Source: Glandiceps talaboti (Eukaryota > Hemichordata > Enteropneusta > Spengelidae). Taken from it: a DNA stretch of 48,500 nucleotides. The translations under genes and the position numbers were made by a program. Shown here piece by piece: positions 46,601 through 48,500 of this stretch. The notes below the pieces were generated by a model. That model saw nothing but the letters and a program-made list of their open reading frames with translations, did not search any database and was not told the origin of the DNA. The stretch covers positions 8,053,759-8,102,258 of the forward strand of contig NC_135559.1 in assembly GCF_964340395.1 (NCBI RefSeq). The letters are read 5' to 3'. The stretch's first letter is position 1; the number at the start of each line of letters is the position of its first letter.

Positions 46601-47697
46601 CATCGTGTCTTTCCATTGCCTCGATTGTAGTGGTGTGACCGCTACAATTTTCATCATGGTTTACATCATATAGAAACGTGTCAATGACGCACTTGTGGAT
46701 GTTAATTTAGGGGGAAGGAGAGAATACAGTGTGAAACAACAACAACACAACAACAACAAGTAAATTGTCACCTGCACAGATGAGATTTCAACAAAAGTGG
46801 TCTGATGACATCTTATAATGTTTCCATATATAAAGAAATCATCTCACATTTCATCTGAAAAGGTCTTAAGCAGTATTTAGCAAACTTGGTAATTTGTTCT
46901 CTCCATACAATGCATGTATCAACACACTGGTTCACCACTGTTTACAATTAGTATGTTGAACATTGACTAATTTGTATATTTTTCTGTCATTTGATTACAG
47001 TGCAGTGGTGTAGCAATTCTGGCCATTGGGATATGGGGTAGAATAACAATGGAGAAATACAATGAACTCTCAACAGATGACTTTTCTAATGCCCCATACA
47101 TTTTGATCGGAACCGGTTCTTTTATCATCATAGTTGGTATTATAGGATGCTGTGCTACATTCAAGAGCGTCTCCTGGCTACTACGACTGGTAAGTCATCT
47201 GTCATTGGCTGTTGGATGCCACATGATTTATAACCTCATCTATCATTGGCTATTGGTTGTCACATGATTTACAACTTAGCTCACCTATAATTGGTGTTTG
47301 GAATGTGTCACCTGATTTACAACCTCATCTATCATTGGCTGTTGACTGTCACATGATTAATATTCTCATCAATCATTGGTTCTTGTTATTATCAGCTGCC
47401 TATAGTATGCTCTTCAATCATTGGTTATTGGAATGTTTTATTAAAAACATGTACAGTCATTGAATGTCATGATAAGTAATATTAGTCTGAATTTCGGACT
47501 TGAAATTAACTCTTTTCTCTGGGAGGCCCAGTGGATTAACACTTTCCAAAAATTTTAGCCGAAGGATGGTGTCCAATAATAATTAAGATTGATTTGTATT
47601 AATTTCAATCCTTACTTTTCAGTATGGTTTTCTACTATTCATCGTCCTCATTGCTGAATTGGCTGCCGGTATCTCTGGTCTAGTGTACAGAAAACCA
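12627..47697 (+). CDS. TSPAN6/7: TSPAN6/TSPAN7-like tetraspanin, 5' three coding exons (partial)
   Basis: Exons 12627-12704, 47001-47189 and 47623-47697 join in phase 0 to give 114 residues without a stop. They cover the cytosolic N-terminus, TM1, small extracellular loop, TM2, and TM3. Landmarks are KRLQT at 3-7 (RRLQT in human TSPAN6), FIFW then GIWG in TM1, NAPYILIGTG, GCCATF after TM2, and IAELAAGISG in TM3. Asn22 in TM1 and Glu101 in TM3 are the usual polar tetraspanin positions; C13, C76 and C77 are candidate palmitoylation sites. Both exon joins fall where the vertebrate TSPAN6 and TSPAN7 introns fall. Tetraspanins organise plasma-membrane microdomains; the partner here is unknown. The extracellular CCG domain and TM4 are beyond the window. 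The frame also has an ATG at codon 11 in a stronger Kozak context (GCCATGG), but the RLQT match favours the first ATG. Confidence 0.92.
13432..13560 (+). mobile_element. MITE family 1, 5' fragment
   Basis: It starts in the family's TIR region (TGTGTGGTTCCGATTATGCTC) and runs to GGTCTCTGTGTTG, with internal deletion relative to 20367-20739. A GATA-type microsatellite begins where the rest of the element should follow. Confidence 0.65.
13567..13823. repeat. GATA/GACA microsatellite
   Basis: Imperfect ATAGATAGATAC and GACAGACAG units lead into about 13 perfect GATA units near 13762-13812. Open frames here on the minus strand (Tyr-Leu-Ser rich) are repeat artefacts. Confidence 0.95.
16307..16464 (+). 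mobile_element. MITE family 1, 5'-half copy
   Basis: It begins TTAGGCCTAACC then AATTGTGTGGTTCCG, and matches the family to the GGTCTCTGTGTTATTG point. Unrelated sequence follows, so the 3' half and the right TIR are missing. Confidence 0.7.
16866..17334. repeat. 52-bp tandem repeat, about nine copies
   Basis: The unit contains GAGTTGCTGAGCTCCCAACA, then a TTAGGGTAATA core and TCAATGTTACACAGT. The copies are very similar (differences such as CTTAGGG/CATAGGG/TGTAGGG), so the array is young. One truncated unit (GTGTCAATGTTACACAGC) lies near 16968. Confidence 0.95.
17540..18520. repeat. Degenerate duplicated blocks
   Basis: Two ~65-bp blocks at about 17540-17604 and 17683-17747 share TTTTGAAGT, CATAAA, CCATGGAAACC and ACATGTATAGA. 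Two ~85-bp blocks near 18335-18425 and 18423-18505 share CAGCTGTA, GGAC and CTTCATGGC/CTTCGTGGT. They are old local duplications with no coding content. Confidence 0.5.
19188..19530 (+). mobile_element. Foldback-type repeat family 2, best-preserved copy
   Basis: Positions 19188-19319 form a long hairpin. The outer arms CCAATATTTTTCTTTGTTCAGC and its complement end at 19319, and the inner arms contain TGTCACTAC and GTAGTGACA. A tail follows with TGACTCATATT, CAGTGACGTAGACACGGGTTG and ATCCATATTTTCTGTAC. It shares the layout of the copies at 4009 and 42124. Confidence 0.75.
20367..20739 (+). mobile_element. MITE family 1, complete copy with TIRs
   Basis: This 373-bp element has imperfect ~28-bp terminal inverted repeats (left AGGCCTAACAAAACAAATT then GTGGTTCC; right, complemented, AGGCCTAGAAAAAAAATT then TGGTTCC). 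It is flanked by TA on both sides (20365-20366 and 20740-20741), consistent with a TA target duplication of a Tc1/mariner-type host. It has no transposase frame. The minus-strand and plus-strand open frames across it are incidental. Confidence 0.8.
21980..22420. repeat. Divergent tandem repeat, unit ~120-150 bp
   Basis: The phrase GATAATTTCCAATATTTCT recurs at about 21995, 22290 and 22404, and TCAGGTGAT with GTACGATAGTT recurs at about 22068 and 22152. These are three or four decayed units. Confidence 0.55.
22690..23048. repeat. (CATA)n microsatellite, ~360 bp
   Basis: About ninety ACAT units with interspersed ACAC interruptions. The long open frames on both strands (Cys-Met-Tyr-Val and Ile-His-Thr-Tyr repeats) arise because a 4-bp repeat without a stop is open in all frames. 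Confidence 0.98.
23653..23925 (+). mobile_element. Foldback-type repeat family 2, copy lacking the left arm
   Basis: It starts at CCTTTAGGTCACGAGTATT, continues through GGCTGAATGAAGAAAAATATTGG and the conserved tail (AATTTGACTTATATT, ACCTGGGTATACA, CCCATATTTT). The left hairpin arm is absent. Confidence 0.6.
24979..25108. repeat. Three ~44-bp units of TCATGTGAC plus ATTGG
   Basis: TCATGTGACT occurs at about 24982, 25028 and 25075, each followed 20-25 bp later by (A/T)TTGGTT. The units are diverged apart from these two motifs. Confidence 0.55.
25738..26262. repeat. 72-bp composite tandem repeat, about seven copies
   Basis: Each unit holds two related halves: ACAACCAAGGGTTCTAAGTC with a CA-TTACTTGT spacer, then ACCACCTAGGGTTCTAAGTC with a longer TTTACGAGTAATGTTACTTGT spacer. 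The copies are highly similar in the middle and degenerate at both ends, as expected for unequal exchange. Confidence 0.95.
27575..28660. repeat. Duplicated ~110-bp blocks flanking a unique segment
   Basis: 27575-27685 and 28540-28650 share AAAATATGTCTAA, AATCTCTCCAGGGAAATTGA and flanking AGTTACAC/GGTTACAC. They lie in the same orientation and enclose 28042-28172, the segment related to the TMLHE-like upstream region. An open minus-strand frame at 27582-28025 crosses the first block and was not accepted as a gene. Confidence 0.6.
28660..28697. repeat. Poly-C (25) followed by poly-A (13)
   Basis: An uninterrupted run of 25 C then 13 A, followed by A-rich GAAAAAAAG. Such a run is uncommon and prone to assembly error. 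It directly follows the second copy of the block described at 27575-28660. Confidence 0.9.
33450..34370. repeat. Divergent tandem repeat, unit ~150-200 bp, four to five units
   Basis: Shared phrases recur in order: AATATGTTCA/CCATTTTGAT, GACATGAACTC (or GACATGGAGGC), TAGATG, AGTATTC-TTTAATTGCTC and ATTTGTCAAATA. Units lie near 33480-33610, 33820-33960, 33960-34120, 34120-34270 and 34270-34370. Confidence 0.65.
33610..33821. mobile_element. piggyBac-type MITE with TTAA ends
   Basis: The 212-bp segment starts TTAACCCTTTCATTCCTAGA and ends TCTAGTCCTGAAAGGGTTAA. The ends are 13/16 matching inverted repeats next to TTAA at both sides. It interrupts a unit of the tandem repeat at 33450-34370 exactly at the TTAA of its AGTATTC-TTTAATTGCTC phrase. 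There is no transposase frame. TTAA targets and CCCT/AGGG tips are typical of piggyBac elements. Confidence 0.65.
34604..34700. repeat. (GT)n microsatellite
   Basis: About 25 GT units, then GTGCGTGC variation, then GT again. The open frames across it are artefacts. Confidence 0.97.
35490..35800. repeat. Degenerate ~100-bp repeat, three units
   Basis: GTTGCTATGGA (or GTTGCTAGTA) followed by TTCACTTG-CTACCCAT-CTG/TTG occurs three times, near 35501, 35628 and 35712. No coding content was recognised. Confidence 0.5.
36063..36290. repeat. 36-bp tandem repeat, six copies plus a partial
   Basis: Units start at 36063, 36099, 36135, 36171, 36207 and 36243. Each contains ATGTACCTTGGAGCCGAAAT, a GTCGACCGC core and TATTGAA. 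Because 36 is a multiple of three and the unit lacks a stop in two frames, both strands show a 12-residue periodic open frame. No initiation or splice context supports translation. Confidence 0.95.
36851..36872 (+). other. G-quadruplex-forming run
   Basis: GGGG-T-GGGG-AT-GGGGG-T-GGGGG on the plus strand, four tracts of at least four G with 1-2 base loops. It would be present in the tetraspanin pre-mRNA. Confidence 0.75.
37850..38330. repeat. Divergent ~170-bp tandem repeat, three units
   Basis: Shared phrases in order are GTTAAAATTAGTAAC (or TCAAGATTAGTAACATC), TGAATAAATATTAATGGTA, GAAATAGTAA and AAAGATGAAAATACT. Units lie near 37925, 38080 and 38215. Confidence 0.65.
38600..39600. repeat. 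~95-bp degenerate repeat invaded by a 22-bp array
   Basis: Units containing GAATGAATA, AAATGTTG-AATTAA, AAGAAAATGTGTATAAAA and CAACAGTGTTTTGCAGAATAC lie on both sides (38620-38850 and 39330-39600). Between them is the 22-bp array at 38855-39318. Confidence 0.6.
38855..39318. repeat. 22-bp tandem repeat, ~21 copies
   Basis: The unit is CACAATATATGAATAGTACT plus GT. Copies are nearly identical; a few lack CA (GTCAATATATG) or have AGTACTATC. The inserted position suggests it grew from the TATGAATA phrase of the surrounding ~95-bp repeat. Confidence 0.97.
40020..41480. repeat. Divergent ~230-bp tandem repeat, at least four units
   Basis: The order CTGACTCA-GATTTAAGTCTGAAA, CCAGT--AATGTGTGCACTGA, TTTATT-GATTCTA, ATCAAATTGTA-AATATATTATGCATGTCATTGGAG and CATTT-CTACAAACTAA repeats with drift. 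Units begin near 40040, 40255, 40660 and about 41180. One unit carries the foldback element at 40331-40558. Confidence 0.65.
40331..40558. mobile_element. 228-bp foldback MITE with 8-bp target duplication
   Basis: Almost the whole element is a palindrome. The arms start TAGACTGTCGACAGTCGCTC and run through GTTTTATCTAAACTCC, GGCGCAACACTAG and AATCGCAAAC to a centre rich in GGCCGAA. It is flanked by TGCAAAAT at 40323-40330 and 40559-40566. Each tip holds the perfect 14-bp palindrome GACTGTCGACAGTC. An 8-bp duplication suggests mobilisation by a hAT-type transposase. Its GC content is far above its surroundings. Confidence 0.85.
42124..42428 (+). mobile_element. Foldback-type repeat family 2, copy 4
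   Basis: Hairpin arms are CCCAATATTTTTCATTCAGC and its partner at about 42215-42232, with GAGTGACCTTAGGG and AAGGTCACGAGTATTTTT inside. The conserved tail contains TTTTGAACATTTTGACTCAT, CAGTGACATAGACACG and TACGTAGAACGACC-like phrases. Confidence 0.7.
43690..44050 (-). mobile_element. MITE family 1, near-complete copy
   Basis: About 360 bp, reversed relative to 20367-20739. The right end reads GGAACCACACAATTTTTTTAAAGGCTTA, the left end GCTTTAAAAATTTTTTTTGGTTCC. The body matches the copy at 2927-3292 closely over CTTCCAATCTGTAATGGCTG and AACACAGAGACCATATGG. Confidence 0.78.
44117..44157. repeat. 16-bp perfect hairpin
   Basis: TATCTGGAGAATATAT at 44117-44132 pairs with its exact complement at 44142-44157, with a 9-base loop. 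Confidence 0.8.
45067..45170. repeat. (AAAT)n / (GAAT)n microsatellite
   Basis: About 25 tetranucleotide units of AAAT with GAAT variants. Confidence 0.95.
45923..46072. mobile_element. Foldback element with duplicated right tip
   Basis: The left arm TAGTCTGGTTCCCGACGTCC and onwards pairs almost perfectly through to a centre at about 45990 (CTACATTAC-TGTAATTACT-GTAATGTAG). The right side carries the tip twice: once ending ACGTCGGGAACCAGA, then again AATACGGATGTCGGGAACCAGACTA. There is no coding frame and no clear target duplication. Confidence 0.75.
47001..47189 (+). CDS. TSPAN6/7: Tetraspanin exon 2: TM1 end, small loop, TM2
   Basis: It codes residues 27-89 in phase 0, from CSGVAILAIGIWG to WLLRL. 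It matches TSPAN6/7 at VWG/IWG, NAPY-LIGTG, GC-AT and W-L-L. The acceptor is TTTGATTACAG and the donor GTAAGT. The open frame past 47189 is intron. Confidence 0.93.
47196..47395. repeat. 41-bp tandem repeat directly after the exon 2 donor
   Basis: Four to five units (CATCTGTCATTGGCTGTTGG, then a CACATGATTTATAACCT-like tail) begin at the sixth intron base. Each carries ATTGG and (in most) CACATGATT. Confidence 0.8.
47623..47697 (+). CDS. TSPAN6/7: Tetraspanin exon 3: TM3
   Basis: It codes residues 90-114 (YGFLLFIVLIAEL... VYRKP), 25 codons in phase 0, the same length and phase as vertebrate TSPAN7 exon 3. Glu101 is the characteristic TM3 acidic residue. The acceptor is TTACTTTTCAG and the donor GTAAGT at 47698. 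The last 29 bases of the exon are the founder of the minisatellite that follows. Confidence 0.92.
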
Positions 47698-48104
47698 GTA
47701 AGTATGTTTTTACTGAGCTATCTGGTATCTCTGGTCTAGTGTACAGAAAACCAGTATGTTTTTACTGAGCTATCTGGTATCTCCGGTCTATTGTACAGAA
47801 AACCAGTAAGTATGTTTTTACTGAGCTATCAGGTATTTCTGGTCTAGTGTACAGAAAACCAGTAAGTATGTTTTTACTGAGCTATCTGGTATCTCTGGTC
47901 TAGTGTACAGAAAACCAGTAAGTATGTTTTTACTGAGCTATCTGGTATCTCTGGTCTAGTGTACAGAAAACCAGTAAGTATGTTTTTACTGAGCTATCTG
48001 GTATCTCTGGTCTAGTGTACAGAAAACCAGTAAGTATGTTTTTACTGAGCTATCTGGTATCTCTGGTCTAGTGTATGGAAACCAGTCATTTCACTGAGCT
48101 ATCT
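47669..48104. repeat. 56-bp minisatellite built from the exon 3/intron 3 junction
   Basis: Eight copies of a unit containing GGTATCTCTGGTCTAGTGTA, CAGAAAACCA, GTAAGTATG and TTTTTACTGAGCTATCT start at about 47669, 47723, 47775, 47831, 47887, 47943, 47999 and 48055. The first half of copy 1 is coding. Copy 2 lacks four bases (donor GTATGT), copies 3-7 keep GTAAGT, and copy 8 has lost the donor. Confidence 0.95.
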
Positions 48105-48338
48105 ATGCAGGTTAGTTATTGCTTATACCTGATCTGATGCTAGCCACAATCTGATTAAAATCTGATAGAGACACCAGTCTGCTTAACTTCCATGGACATG
48201 AAATTAAGGTACATAATAAAGGTAGATCAGGTCAGATGAGATTGATTCTGGATGCCACTTATTGATTCAAATTGGCTTAAGTTCTTGAACAAGATTTGCG
48301 AGCTTGTTGTGCCTCAGACTATGAAACTGCATTAAATG

Positions 48339-48500
48339 GGGTACCGAGTAGGATATAATGGGTACCAGGTAGGGTGTGATGGGTACCTTGTAGGATATTG
48401 GGTACCTTGTAGATCCTGGTAGGGTGTAATGGGTACTTGGTATTATGTAGTGGGTACCTCGCAGGGTGTAATGGGTACCTGGAAGGATATAATGGGTACC
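48339..48500. repeat. 21-bp GGGTACC repeat reaching the window end
   Basis: Seven or more units begin GGGTACC followed by variants of AGGTAGGGTGTAAT. Most are exactly 21 bp; one is 19 and one 31. The array continues past the window and so its size is unknown. Confidence 0.9.

Larger units (their letters stand above)
12705..47000 (+). other. Tetraspanin intron 1, 34.3 kb
   Basis: It is bounded by GTAAGT and TTTGATTACAG. No further exon, nested gene or RNA gene was recognised on either strand. It is composed mainly of tandem arrays, MITEs and foldback elements, listed separately. Stretches with no recognised content other than AT-rich unique DNA are about 14000-16300, 19760-20360, 20740-21980, 29000-33450, 41800-42120, 44160-45060 and 46080-47000. 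Confidence 0.85.

Noticed and set aside
47190-47463. Open frames continuing past tetraspanin exon 2
   Set aside because: They read through the GTAAGT donor into the 41-bp intron array; the TSPAN6/7 exon boundary falls at 47189.

Overview
The window is AT-rich animal DNA: spliced genes with GT-AG introns, very long introns, and dense satellites and small transposons. The two gene families present and the bilaterian-type exon structure point to an invertebrate metazoan, probably marine (lancelet, hemichordate or lophotrochozoan). The species cannot be fixed from the sequence alone. No bacterial, viral, rRNA, tRNA or CRISPR feature was recognised.

Three genes are supported. (1) At 131-408 on the minus strand is the first coding exon of a trimethyllysine dioxygenase-like gene, whose remainder lies left of the window. 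(2) At 4742-10501 on the minus strand is a complete second copy of the same family. It has six coding exons with consistent phases, encodes 444 residues, and keeps every expected metal, zinc and 2-oxoglutarate position. The two copies form a head-to-tail tandem pair. Each has a probable splice acceptor directly in front of its ATG, which suggests a shared 5' UTR intron. (3) From 12627 to beyond the right edge on the plus strand is a TSPAN6/TSPAN7-like tetraspanin. Exon 1 is at 12627-12704, exon 2 at 47001-47189 and exon 3 at 47623-47697, all phase 0. Intron 1 is 34.3 kb. The large extracellular loop and TM4 lie outside the window.

The complete dioxygenase gene and the tetraspanin are divergently oriented, with about 2.1 kb between start codons. 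The dioxygenase would carry out the first step of carnitine synthesis in mitochondria. The tetraspanin is a plasma-membrane organiser. No functional link is evident, although the human homologues are all X-linked, so the linkage could be old.

The rest is non-coding but highly structured. Intron 1 of the tetraspanin is built largely of unrelated tandem arrays with unit sizes 4, 22, 36, 52, 72, about 95, 150, 170 and 230 bp. Interspersed are at least two dispersed MITE-like families, a TTAA (piggyBac-type) MITE inside one repeat unit, and long foldback elements, one with an 8-bp target duplication. The most unusual observation is at the tetraspanin exon 3/intron 3 boundary. The last ~29 bp of the exon plus its splice donor were amplified into a 56-bp minisatellite, giving a row of decoy 5' splice sites, each leading to a premature stop. 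A second is a 7-bp-period array in dioxygenase intron 2 that spells repeated DR1-like nuclear-receptor sites.
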